From: an uncultured Ferrovum sp.
GTDB taxonomy: Bacteria; Pseudomonadota; Gammaproteobacteria; Burkholderiales; Ferrovaceae
Assembly: GCA_903893215.1 (NCBI GenBank)
Contig: CAITLJ010000026.1
Location: forward strand, 1 to 51,085
Length of the DNA stretch: 51,085 nt
Direction of reading: 5' to 3'
Positions 17,185 to 25,412 of this stretch are shown piece by piece. Under the pieces are notes generated by a model. The model did not search any database, was not told where the DNA came from, and saw only the letters and a list, made by a program, of their open reading frames with translations. Each line of letters opens with the position of its first letter. The stretch's first letter is position 1. Position numbers and translations under genes: made by a program.

Positions 17185-18188
17185 GCCGATACCTGCAGCA
17201 GAATCTTGCCAACATGCTGCCCCGACTCCATCAGGGTATGCGCAGCCGCCGCCTGCGCCAGAGGAAATCGCGCATGAATCGGCGCGCGCGCGCGGCCCTG
17301 CGCCAGCAGCGGCCAGACCTGCTGTTCCAGCGCGCGGGCGATCTGCGCCTTGAAGGACACCGGACGAGGACGCAGCGTGGAGCCTGTGATGGTGAGGCGA
17401 CGACGCATCAGACCAGCCACATCCACCGTGGCGCGCGCCCCTCCCTGAAAAGCGATCACCACCAGGCGGCCGTCGTCAGCCAGCAGGTCCAGTTCACGCG
17501 GCACGTAATCACCGGCCACCATGTCGAGCACCACGTCCACGCCGCGGCCACCCGTGCGCGCCCGGACCTCCTCGGCGAAGTCGGCGGTGCGATAGTTGAC
17601 ACAATGCACGGCTCCAAGCGCCTCGACGGCAGCACATTTGTCGTCTGTTCCTGCCGTTGCAAAGACCGGGTGTCCCATGGCACTGGCCAGCGCCACCGCC
17701 GTGGTGCCGATACCGCTGGCCCCACCCTGCACCAGCAGGGTTTCGCCGGGCTGCAGCGCAGCGCGCTGAAAAACATTGGACCACACGGTAAACAGGGTTT
17801 CCGGCAAGGCAGCCGCGTCTTCCAGTGACATTCCGGCAGGCACCGGCAGACACAGGGCAAGATCAGCCACGCAATACTCGGCATAGCCACCGCCACTGAC
17901 CAGTGCGCAGACGGTGCGGCCGATGTCTGCCTCGCTCACGCCGGCGCCTGCTGCCACGATCCAGCCAGAAATTTCCAGGCCCGGCAGCGGGCTCGCGCCC
18001 GGCGGTGGCGGATAGCGTCCAGCCCGCTGCAGGCAATCCGGACGATTGACGCCAGCTGCGCAGACGCGCACCAGCACCTGCCCGTATCCTGGTATTGGCA
18101 GGGGCTGATGGACCAAGGTCAGCACCCCGGGCGGGCCGGGCTGCGCGATGGCAACACAAGCCTGTTGACTCGGCAAATTGGAAAGCAC
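17181..18188 (-). CDS. NAD(P)H:quinone oxidoreductase, zinc-free MDR type
   Basis: A 335-aa medium-chain dehydrogenase/reductase of the zeta-crystallin/TP53I3 group. The GroES-like N-terminal part has VCAAGVNRPDCLQRAGRYPP and PGLEISGWIVAAGAG. The nucleotide-binding motif is LLVQGGASGIGTTAVALASA. The catalytic zinc ligands of alcohol dehydrogenases are absent, as usual for this group. It reduces quinones or related enones with NAD(P)H in the cytoplasm. It is first in the operon with the propeller and gamma-glutamyltransferase genes. Its ATG at 18188 is followed by a normal family start. Confidence 0.88.
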   Translation of the reverse strand: MLSNLPSQQACVAIAQPGPPGVLTLVHQPLPIPGYGQVLVRVCAAGVNRPDCLQRAGRYPPPPGASPLPGLEISGWIVAAGAGVSEADIGRTVCALVSGGGYAEYCVADLALCLPVPAGMSLEDAAALPETLFTVWSNVFQRAALQPGETLLVQGGASGIGTTAVALASAMGHPVFATAGTDDKCAAVEALGAVHCVNYRTADFAEEVRARTGGRGVDVVLDMVAGDYVPRELDLLADDGRLVVIAFQGGARATVDVAGLMRRRLTITGSTLRPRPVSFKAQIARALEQQVWPLLAQGRARAPIHARFPLAQAAAAHTLMESGQHVGKILLQVSA

Positions 18189-18345
18189 GACGACTCCGCG
18201 CGTAGGCTGAGGGCAGGACTGGAAGGGGTTTCGCCGGACTGCGACCGCCCATTTGCAGCGGTTCAGGCTTGATCAGCGCCCTGTCTGCCCGATTGTGGGT
18301 GGCGCGCATGCCGAGGGTCAAGCTACGGCCAGGCCGCCGGCATGC

Positions 18346-19692
18346 TTACGGCCCCTGCGGTTCGCAGCGAACAGTACTGACCTGCACGGCTGGTACCCCG
18401 GCGGAAAACTGTGCAAGGTCGACCGGAAGGCCGCGCTCGGGGTCGACCAGCAAAGCGGTCACCTGCTGGCGTTGTGCGTCCTGCAGTGGCACGGTCAGGT
18501 CGCGCCAGGGACTGAGCGCACCACTCACCAGAGACTGCGTGACCGGCGCAGGCAGCCAACCACCAGCGCTGCCACGACTAAAATGCCGTGTCTGCGCCTG
18601 AATCCGGAAAGCGGCCAAAAAGACGTTGCGATATTGCCAGGGCGGACGACTGCAATCACGACCGTGACCCAGCAGCGTGCGATCGACCTGCAGACTGACC
18701 AGTGCACGGCGGCTGCCATCGATGCCAGCCATGAATGCCGGCTGCAGACTGTCCAGATAGTCGAGTTCAATCCGCGCTGCGCTTACCCGAAGGGCCAACT
18801 GCGGCAGGCTGAAGGACAGCCAGGCGGAAGGGCAGGTCACCGGCTGCCCGGCGCTTCCAACAGAACCGGCAGCGCCATCCGTCACCCCGCCCGCAGGCAG
18901 CGCACTGCCAAGCAGACAGCCCAGCCCGACCGGTCCATCAAAGGCTCCGCCAGTATCGCGGAATTGGGCCGGTCCCAGTGCCTGCCCCTGCGCGTCCTGC
19001 ACCGTCCATTGCAACATTCCGGCATCCGGATAGGCATAGCTGACGGGCAGACCCTGCGCCGCCAGCTTGCTCACGTAGCGGACCTTTAATGTGCCAGTGC
19101 CGGCACCCTGCACCTGCGTGGTGCCCGCCATCCAGTACCCGTTGGCCAACACGTGCAGGTTCCAGTGCAATTGCACGGCCTGCCCTGCAAACTGCACCTG
19201 CTGCCGGTAGGTCAGCCACGCCTGATCTGCACCAGCCTGCTGCATCATCTGCAACAGGCCGGTTGCCAGTCCGCTTGCCTGAGCTTGCAGATGTCCATCG
19301 GCCGCCGCCTGCAAGGTGGCGAGCGTGGGCGCTGACGGCAGGCTGGCAACCCCGGGCATGGTGGGGGGCTGCGCCCGGCCCGCCCCGAACAGTCGCAGTG
19401 CCGTTGGCGGTGTGTCCACCCAGGACAAGGGGGCAAGCAACAGCATGCCTGGGTCGCGTGGCTGGTCCAGCACGGCGGTCCAACTGGCATGCAAACCCGA
19501 CTGCGTGCTGCCCGGCCGGGCCAGTCGGGCCGTGCGCTGGTCGGCCGATACCCGACCTTGCGCATCGGTACTGCACCATACCTCCACCAGCAGCAGCGGC
19601 GGACGGCGCATGCCAAGCTGGGCCGCCTGCAGGGCCGCCGCTGACCAATTGGCCACCAGGATAGTCAGGCAGATGCGCAGCAGACGCTTCAA
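18346..19692 (-). CDS. Large exported protein of the pilin-like operon
   Basis: A 448-aa protein beginning with TTG at 19692, overlapping the previous gene's stop by 4 bp. A signal peptide is visible (KRLLRICLTILVANWSAAAL-QAAQ). The mature part is rich in Gln, Ala and Leu, with several Cys (for example GLGCLLGS, TCPSAW, CSRPPW, and VRCEPQGP at the end), suggesting disulfides in the periplasm or outside. I recognise no domain. It is the last of six overlapping genes that include two pseudopilins and a PilT-like ATPase. It may therefore be an adhesin or tip/accessory component, which is inference from position only. Pseudopilin-type N-terminal features are absent. Confidence 0.55.
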   Translation of the reverse strand: MKRLLRICLTILVANWSAAALQAAQLGMRRPPLLLVEVWCSTDAQGRVSADQRTARLARPGSTQSGLHASWTAVLDQPRDPGMLLLAPLSWVDTPPTALRLFGAGRAQPPTMPGVASLPSAPTLATLQAAADGHLQAQASGLATGLLQMMQQAGADQAWLTYRQQVQFAGQAVQLHWNLHVLANGYWMAGTTQVQGAGTGTLKVRYVSKLAAQGLPVSYAYPDAGMLQWTVQDAQGQALGPAQFRDTGGAFDGPVGLGCLLGSALPAGGVTDGAAGSVGSAGQPVTCPSAWLSFSLPQLALRVSAARIELDYLDSLQPAFMAGIDGSRRALVSLQVDRTLLGHGRDCSRPPWQYRNVFLAAFRIQAQTRHFSRGSAGGWLPAPVTQSLVSGALSPWRDLTVPLQDAQRQQVTALLVDPERGLPVDLAQFSAGVPAVQVSTVRCEPQGP

Positions 19693-20510
19693 GGATGCTC
19701 GCCAAAACGCACCTCGGCTTGCGCAGGCAGGCCCAAGGCCACGTCAGCCGATGCCGGGGCAACGGGACTCTCCGGAAGTGTGCGCTGCGGCGCCAGCAGG
19801 ATCGGCCCGACATCGAGCGCATGCTGTATGCCGCCCAGCTGATAGCCCTGCGCGCTAACCGACTGCAGGGTTTGTCCCTGGATTGCCTGCCCCGGACAGA
19901 CAGCCTGCATACCCGCAGGTTGCTGCACCAGAACGCACCATTGCCCCTGATTTTGCCGCACCCCCAGGATCACCGGCGGCCTCTGGCCAACGGGCTGCGC
20001 GAAGGACGCTGTGCGGTCCCGCCGCCCCGGTCGCGCTGTCATTCGGTCAGCACCATCGCCAGACTTGCGCGGCAGGCCGTCGGACTTCCCGCCCACGGTG
20101 GCCACCGGTGGGGCATGGAGGGCAGACAACGGCGCTGCCAGCGCAGGTTCCAGACCGGCCCCCTCCAGTCGTTGCCGTTCACTCTCCAGCTTGCGGCGAT
20201 TGAGCAGACTGGCCTGAAGTTGTTCCTCCAGGCGCGATTGCTCGAGTGCCCAGCGCGCCTGCTCAAGACTGAGCGGCACACCGGTGAACGGATTGACGTC
20301 GTGCCCGGGCGTCGGCGTCGGCGTCGGCGTCGGCGCCCGCGCCCGCGCGGCGGCCAGCGCTGGATTGGCGGGAGCCAGCGCGCCCGTTGCGGTAACCGCC
20401 GCCACCGGTGCAGCCACCCCGGGTGACTCGGCAAAGGCGCTGCCGGCAGGACCAAGCAGCCCGACCATCAGGCCGGGCAGGCACACGTTGCTGCGAACAC
20501 ACCAGACCAT
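19689..20510 (-). CDS. PilP-like exported pilus-assembly protein
   Basis: A 273-aa protein with a signal peptide (CLPGLMVGLLGPAGSAFAES). A Pro-Thr repeat (ARAPTPTPTPTPGHD) follows, then a helical, Gln/Glu-rich coiled-coil region (LEQARWALEQSRLEEQLQAS). The C-terminal domain (PPVILGVRQNQGQWCVLVQQ, then VCPGQAIQGQTLQSVSAQGY-QLGG) has the beta layout of type IVb PilP domains, where a periplasmic repeat (V-x-P-G-x-x-x-x-G) contacts other assembly proteins. The Pro-Thr stretch is encoded by a perfect hexanucleotide tandem repeat that could vary in number. The PilP assignment is by layout and operon context, not by strong identity. Confidence 0.5.
   Translation of the reverse strand: MVWCVRSNVCLPGLMVGLLGPAGSAFAESPGVAAPVAAVTATGALAPANPALAAARARAPTPTPTPTPGHDVNPFTGVPLSLEQARWALEQSRLEEQLQASLLNRRKLESERQRLEGAGLEPALAAPLSALHAPPVATVGGKSDGLPRKSGDGADRMTARPGRRDRTASFAQPVGQRPPVILGVRQNQGQWCVLVQQPAGMQAVCPGQAIQGQTLQSVSAQGYQLGGIQHALDVGPILLAPQRTLPESPVAPASADVALGLPAQAEVRFGEHP
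20311..20334. repeat. Four tandem GTCGGC units inside the PilP-like gene
   Basis: Four perfect copies of the hexamer GTCGGC encode the Pro-Thr repeat on the minus strand. Changes in copy number would alter linker length by two residues without shifting the frame. Confidence 0.85.
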
Positions 20511-20532
20511 GAGACTGCTCCCGTTTGTCAGG

Positions 20533-21510
20533 CTAGAAGGTTCCCATCACGGCGCGCTGTACCCGCTCGCCACCGGGTATATCCCCCTCGATCACCACGC
20601 TGTAGGGCGGCAACCGTTGTGCCGGATCGACGTGATCGGGATTGCGGGTCGCCGCCGAGGAGTTGTCGACACGCAGATAACCGCCGATGCCATCGAGCAG
20701 ATCTGCAGGGACGAGCGCCAGACGCGCGGCCAGCTGGCGCGCGTCGATCGGCTGCCCGCATCCGTTGGGCAAGGCATCGGCACCGCCATCCCAGGCCAGT
20801 GCCAACACGTCCCCGGCGCAGGGGGCGGCAAAATAATCGATTGAGGCATCCCGATCGGCGTCGCCTTGCCACCGCAGCTGAAACCATGTCTGCAGCGCCT
20901 GCGCGAGCCGCTCGGCGCGCGCACCGACCTGCACCAATCGCTGCTGTGCAGCGGGATAGCCGTCCACCAGTGCGCCACGATCATCACCAGCCAGGGTCAG
21001 CACGCCGGTATCGATGTCAAAACTGGTACCAGCATCGATCAGGCCGTTGGCGCCAGCCGACACCAGCGCCACCACCCGATAATGCACGGGGCCTGCGCTG
21101 TCCGCCCGGACCAGGCCGCGGGAGACAAAGACCAGCCACGGCTGGTTGAAGCCGTCATTCAGGGCACGGTCGGGCTGGCGCAATGCGCCAGCGAGCGACG
21201 CACGCAGCGCAGTGTCGGTCAGCCGGCTACCGTTGGCGACCTCGCGGTTCGCTACGGGCAACACCGCATGGTCGGCATCGCCCAGCACGGTCTGCGGGTC
21301 GCGATCAAGATAATCGAGCAGGGCTGCCTGCAGGGTGACCAGGCGCGCATCGGTGTCAATGCGCTGCTGGAAAAGCAGCCACGGCGAAAAGCTGGCGGCC
21401 GCCAGACCGGAGATCAGCATCAACAGAGCGAGTGCCACCGTGAGTTCCAGCAGCGTGAAGCCGTCGGCGGCGGCAGCACACGCCCCTCGCTGGCAGCGAC
21501 CCTCAGCCAT
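20533..21510 (-). CDS. Pseudopilin with long globular domain
   Basis: A 325-aa protein with a class III-type prepilin site G|FTLLELTVALALLMLISGLA after a short leader (MAEGRCQRGACAAAADG). The invariant Gly before cleavage and Glu at +5 are present. The hydrophobic helix would anchor it in the inner membrane and pack it into a pilus. The C-terminal domain is large for a pilin (about 300 residues) and includes NGLIDAGTSFDIDTGVL and a possible Cys pair (APCAGD, PNGCGQ), suggesting a minor pilin, perhaps at the tip. ATG 21510 is used; it overlaps the ATPase gene stop by 8 bp. An upstream in-frame ATG would leave an overly long leader. Confidence 0.8.
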   Translation of the reverse strand: MAEGRCQRGACAAAADGFTLLELTVALALLMLISGLAAASFSPWLLFQQRIDTDARLVTLQAALLDYLDRDPQTVLGDADHAVLPVANREVANGSRLTDTALRASLAGALRQPDRALNDGFNQPWLVFVSRGLVRADSAGPVHYRVVALVSAGANGLIDAGTSFDIDTGVLTLAGDDRGALVDGYPAAQQRLVQVGARAERLAQALQTWFQLRWQGDADRDASIDYFAAPCAGDVLALAWDGGADALPNGCGQPIDARQLAARLALVPADLLDGIGGYLRVDNSSAATRNPDHVDPAQRLPPYSVVIEGDIPGGERVQRAVMGTF

Positions 21511-22651
21511 GGCCGAAAGCACCATCTCGCAGCTCGCATTCGCGCTCGAATTCGCGCGGATCGTAACTCGCACGGCGGGCATCCTGCAGGGTCACCAGAC
21601 GCGCCCGCACCAACTGAATCAGGGTGCGATTGAGCAGTTGCAGGTTCGGCATGGCACCCGTGCTGATCGCGTTGGGAATCTGATGACTGCGCCCCTCCCG
21701 GATCAGGCTGGTGACCGGCGGCGTAGCTTCCATCAGTTCCCAGGCAAGCACCCGCCCGGTGCCATCCTGACGTGGCAGCAGCACTTGTCCAATCACACCG
21801 ACCAGCACGGAGGCGAGCACACCACGCACCAGCGCCCGATCATCGCCGCCGAAGAAATCGGTGATGCGGTCAACGGTCTTGGCCGCCGACAGGGTATGCA
21901 GGGTAGCCAGCACCAGATGGCCCGCTTCGGCGGCGGCCAGCGCCGTCGCCATCGTGTCGCGGTCACGGATCTCGCCGATCAGGATCACGTCCGGGTCCTG
22001 ACGGAAGGCGGCGCGCAGTCCCTCAGCAAACGACGATACATCGATACCGACCTCACGCTGCGTGATGACGCAACGGCGCGGCTGGTGGATCAGTTCGATC
22101 GGGTCTTCGATGGTGACGATCTGACCGTCCCGCGTATGGTTAATATGCTCGACCAGAGCCGCAAGGGTGGTGGACTTGCCCGAACCGGTGGGACCCGTGA
22201 CCAGCACCAGCCCAGCCCGCCGATCGACAAACTGAAGCACGGAAGCCGGCAATCCCAGCACGTCGAGTGGTGCAGGCGCATCATCCAGCCGGCGCAGTAC
22301 CAGGCCGAGCACCTGGCCGCCATGGCAGCGATGCAGGTTGCCGCGAAAGCGCGCCCCCGCCAGTCCGAAGCCGAAATCCCAGTGGCCGCCGCCCTGCTCC
22401 AGCCGGGTTGGCCAATGCACTTCCGGACAGACCGCAGCGAGGAACGCATGCAGCGCGTCGCGGTCGATCGGCGCAAGCGGCTGACTGCACAAGCGACCCG
22501 CACAGCGCACGCGCAGGGCGGCGCCCTCGCGGACATGGACGTCGCTGAAGGCAGTACCCGCGTCAAGCAGGGTGAACAGCTGCGCGGCCAACAAGCCGGG
22601 CACCTCGACCGGTGCCAGCTTGGGTACAGCAATGCATTCGCCCTCACGCAC
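21503..22651 (-). CDS. PilT-like pilus ATPase
   Basis: A 382-aa hexameric motor ATPase of the type II/IV secretion family, closest in length to PilT/PilU (345-380) rather than GspE/PilB (above 500). Walker A is TGPTGSGKSTT (about 152-161). The Asp-box area is TIEDPIELIHQP, Walker B is VILIGEIRDRDT (about 223), and the His box is LATLHTLSAAKTVDRI. A C-terminal SLIREGRSHQIPNAI corresponds to the AIRNLIRE retraction element and the substrate-end of PilT. It would power pilus retraction or disassembly in the cytoplasm. It begins with GTG at 22651 and overlaps its neighbours by 8 bp on both sides. Notably, no PilB/GspE-type extension ATPase is present. Confidence 0.85.
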   Translation of the reverse strand: MREGECIAVPKLAPVEVPGLLAAQLFTLLDAGTAFSDVHVREGAALRVRCAGRLCSQPLAPIDRDALHAFLAAVCPEVHWPTRLEQGGGHWDFGFGLAGARFRGNLHRCHGGQVLGLVLRRLDDAPAPLDVLGLPASVLQFVDRRAGLVLVTGPTGSGKSTTLAALVEHINHTRDGQIVTIEDPIELIHQPRRCVITQREVGIDVSSFAEGLRAAFRQDPDVILIGEIRDRDTMATALAAAEAGHLVLATLHTLSAAKTVDRITDFFGGDDRALVRGVLASVLVGVIGQVLLPRQDGTGRVLAWELMEATPPVTSLIREGRSHQIPNAISTGAMPNLQLLNRTLIQLVRARLVTLQDARRASYDPREFERECELRDGAFGHG

Positions 22652-23525
22652 CGGGCTGCACCGCCACGGCCGTCAGCTGACTGCCCCAGGGCGTGCGCAC
22701 GCGCAGGAACCACTGGAATGGGGGCGATTGCAAGGAGGAAGGCGGACTGCTGACTTCGATGGGGACATCTGCACCCCAGGGACTAAGCGCAGTGCCTGCC
22801 GTCATGCCCGGTACCTGCTGCAGCAGAGTGATGCTGCCGAGCGGTGTGAACCCGGTCAGGCAAGGCAGGTCGGCCAACACTGGCTGACAGTCACCTGCTG
22901 GCGTATTGAAATGATCACGGTCAAGCCGGTGCAGCGGATCGTCCTGCACGCGTGCCTGAAACCAGCGCTCCAGCGTTGCTGCCAGCAAGCGCAGGGAGGC
23001 CTGCGCCTGGGCAACGGCGCGGCGCTCCTCGCTGCAGCCGTCAATGAGCGCATAACGCGTATCGGTGGCGAGCTGACTGAACTGGCCACGCACCGGATCG
23101 AAGCGGGTATCGCCCTGCAGACCTGGCCACCATACGGCCACCATCCGGCATTGCACTGCACCTTGCGTGAGCGGCAGGCTGAGCGCGATTTGCAGACGGT
23201 CGCTGTCGATCAGACCGCGCACCGCATCGGCAGGATCAGGCAACCCGCCCGGCGGCGGTTGAATGCTGTCGAGCGCGGCCAGATGCGTACGCAACCACAC
23301 CAGCAGTGCCGCCTGCGCCTGCCCGACCAGTCGCGCCCGTCGGGCGTCCTGCTGCGCTTCGACGTGGCTGGCGGCCAGTTGCGACCACACTGCCACCAGG
23401 ATCAGCACGACCATCAACACCCCGGACAGCGCTGACACCAGCACGAAGCCCTGCGCCGCGCGGACAGGGTGCGGCCGTAGCGCCATTGCGGCCGGGCACA
23501 GCCTTGGGCCGGCACACGGGCGCAT
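22644..23525 (-). CDS. Membrane-anchored minor-pilin-like (PilX/GspK-like) protein
   Basis: A protein of about 293 aa with a leader rich in Arg and Pro, then AAQGFVLVSALSGVLMVVLI, a pilin-type hydrophobic helix following Gly-Phe. The usual Glu at +5 is Ser or Ala here, as in some PilX/GspK proteins. The rest is a globular domain with paired Cys (GCSEER, GDCQPVLADLPCLTGF). It probably sits in the inner membrane and primes pilus assembly. The start overlaps the upstream pilin stop (TGATG at 23527-23523); GTG at 23528 is the other option. Similarity to PilX/GspK is by layout only. Confidence 0.6.
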   Translation of the reverse strand: MRPCAGPRLCPAAMALRPHPVRAAQGFVLVSALSGVLMVVLILVAVWSQLAASHVEAQQDARRARLVGQAQAALLVWLRTHLAALDSIQPPPGGLPDPADAVRGLIDSDRLQIALSLPLTQGAVQCRMVAVWWPGLQGDTRFDPVRGQFSQLATDTRYALIDGCSEERRAVAQAQASLRLLAATLERWFQARVQDDPLHRLDRDHFNTPAGDCQPVLADLPCLTGFTPLGSITLLQQVPGMTAGTALSPWGADVPIEVSSPPSSLQSPPFQWFLRVRTPWGSQLTAVAVQPGA

Positions 23526-24103
23526 CACTGAACCTCCGCAAAGCGCATGGCAAGGCTTCCGCTGCCGTCACTGGACACGTTGCGGGCGCAGCGCGAGGTG
23601 ATCGTTTCGCTGCCGGCGGGTATTCCATTACATGCAAGCAAAGCCTGGGCCAGGATATCGCCCGGCACGTGACTGGCCTGGATCAGATACGCGGTGCCCC
23701 CGTTTGCGCCCGCGCCGGTCTGCAGGTCGAGCAGCAATTGGGGGGCAATCTGGTCAAGCAGCACCTGCCCGCTGCCGTTGGTGCGCGCATCGCGCACGTA
23801 AGGGCCATTCCACTGTGCCACCAGGGACACCTGGCACAGGCTGACCTCGGCTTCGCTGCGCAACGCCAGAGCGCTGAGCCGCGCAGGAAAACAGGCCGTG
23901 TCGGCCTTCATGCGCGTCAGTGCGTTGGCATATTCCTGCATGGCTGTGATCAGCAACTGCCCGCGCGATCGCGAACCGTCGAAGGAAAACACCGTAACAC
24001 TGGCCAGCACACCGAGCAGCACGATGGCCACAACCAGTTCAAGCAAGGTGAACCCCGCCGCCGGAGCATACGCAGCCAGCTTGGGGGCGCAGGACAGCTT
24101 CAT
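23525..24103 (-). CDS. Type IV pilin-like protein (major pseudopilin candidate)
   Basis: A 192-aa protein with a textbook class III site: a leader, then AAG|FTLLELVVAIVLLGVLASV. The cleavage Gly, the +1 Phe and the +5 Glu are intact, and the hydrophobic helix is uninterrupted. The small C-terminal domain holds four cysteines (ACFPAR, LCQVSL, LACNGIP and SRCARN), enough for disulfides. Size and layout suit the main subunit of a short pilus or pseudopilus. It is first in a six-gene operon running leftward to 18346. A prepilin peptidase is needed but not encoded in the window. Confidence 0.85.
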   Translation of the reverse strand: MKLSCAPKLAAYAPAAGFTLLELVVAIVLLGVLASVTVFSFDGSRSRGQLLITAMQEYANALTRMKADTACFPARLSALALRSEAEVSLCQVSLVAQWNGPYVRDARTNGSGQVLLDQIAPQLLLDLQTGAGANGGTAYLIQASHVPGDILAQALLACNGIPAGSETITSRCARNVSSDGSGSLAMRFAEVQ

Positions 24104-24495
24104 GCCGGACTCCTGAAGGATGCCAATGGATGCTAATCAACGGTCCACCCAAACAGCGCGGCAGACACACGCATTAAAATGTGCCAACCGGACGGCCCTG
24201 GCAGGTCTGAGGAACTGACAGCTTGCAGTGGCGACCGAACGCCCTACGGCATGAACAGCAGCAGGGCATGGCTTTATTCTGGCAAAAGCTGCCGCCACCG
24301 GCCATGCGACCTGAGGCTGAGACCTGAGGCTTGATTTTGTCGTGATTTATTACATGGATGTCGTGGCGCATCCTAGGAAGTCAGCGCCCGACTGCCTAGA
24401 CTGCAACTCATGGAAACAAGGCCCGCGTGCGCTGGACACGGCACCCGGTCCCGTCCGGCAAAATATCAAAAACAGCAGGTTTGGAGACAGTCCGC
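24104..24495. other. Divergent intergenic region, no gene seen
   Basis: This 392-bp gap separates the leftward pilin-like operon from the rightward metal-dependent hydrolase and should hold both promoters. I find no credible reading frame, tRNA or terminator. A short direct repeat GACCTGAGGCT (two copies near 24308-24332) is followed by an AT-rich patch. GGAGA at 24482 serves as ribosome-binding site for the gene starting at 24496. Confidence 0.5.
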
Positions 24496-25374
24496 ATGAG
24501 CGCTCAACAACAACACGACATCATCCCCCGCGAGAAACTCGATTTCGGGCTGGAAAGCGACGACATCCCGCGGTTCTGGTTTGGCAACAGCCCCTTCAAG
24601 ACGCGCAGCTTTGATGCCCTGTCGGTGATCTTCCCGCCGGGCGAGCGTTACTTCATGACCAGCGTGCGCGCCTTCCGCGACGATGTGCAGGACCCCCAGC
24701 TGCTGAAGGACATCAAGGACTTCATGCGCCAGGAAGGCCAGCACGGCCGGGTGCATGCCTTGTACAACGACCGGCTGGCGCGTCAGGGAATCGACGTCGA
24801 CGCCAAGACGGCTGAGCTGAATGCATTCTTTGACGAAAAGACCCGCACCCGCTCTCCCGCCTACAACCTCGCGCTGACCTCGGGCACCGAGCATCTGACC
24901 GCGATCCTTGCAGACGCCCTGTTCACCCGCAAGGAAGCGATGGCTGACGCCGACGAGCGGCTGCGCGCCATGTACGCATGGCACGCCATTGAAGAAATCG
25001 AACACAAGGCCGTGTCATTCGACGTGATGCAGAAAGTGGCCAGGGTCGGCTACTTCACCCGCGTGATCGCCCTGCTGGAAGCCACCTTCTGGTTCTTCCG
25101 CTTCACGCAGAAGTTCCAGACCCAGATGCTGAAGGAAGACGGTTTCACCCTGCGTCAGCGCATCGGCTTCCGCTTCCAGCAACTGGCCTGGATGTTCGGT
25201 CCGCGGAAAGGGATTGCCACGCCTGTGCTGGGCTTGTATTTTGAGTACCTCAAGCCCGGCTTCCATCCTTGGCACCAGGCACAAATGAAGGGCTACCCCA
25301 CGTGGCTCGCCGCTTTTGGCGGATCGCAGGATCCGATCGAAGCCGGCAACGCCCTGCACGCACAAGGCGTCTGA
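24496..25374 (+). CDS. Metal-dependent hydrolase of the PF10118 type
   Basis: A 292-aa, mainly helical protein. It shows the spaced acidic and His residues of a ferritin-like di-metal site: FMRQEGQHGRVH, then LTSGTEHLTAI, and AWHAIEEIEHKAVSFD. These EgqH, EH and EEiEHK motifs are characteristic of the family annotated as predicted metal-dependent hydrolases. The substrate is unknown. It is soluble apart from a hydrophobic patch (IALLEATFWFFRF). ATG 24496 is chosen because GGAGA precedes it; further upstream in-frame starts lack support. The AraC-family gene 38 bp downstream on the same strand may be co-transcribed or regulate it. Confidence 0.8.
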   Translation: MSAQQQHDIIPREKLDFGLESDDIPRFWFGNSPFKTRSFDALSVIFPPGERYFMTSVRAFRDDVQDPQLLKDIKDFMRQEGQHGRVHALYNDRLARQGIDVDAKTAELNAFFDEKTRTRSPAYNLALTSGTEHLTAILADALFTRKEAMADADERLRAMYAWHAIEEIEHKAVSFDVMQKVARVGYFTRVIALLEATFWFFRFTQKFQTQMLKEDGFTLRQRIGFRFQQLAWMFGPRKGIATPVLGLYFEYLKPGFHPWHQAQMKGYPTWLAAFGGSQDPIEAGNALHAQGV

Positions 25375-25412
25375 ACCCCGGGGAGTCCTGATCTTCAGGA
25401 GTTGAACCCGGG

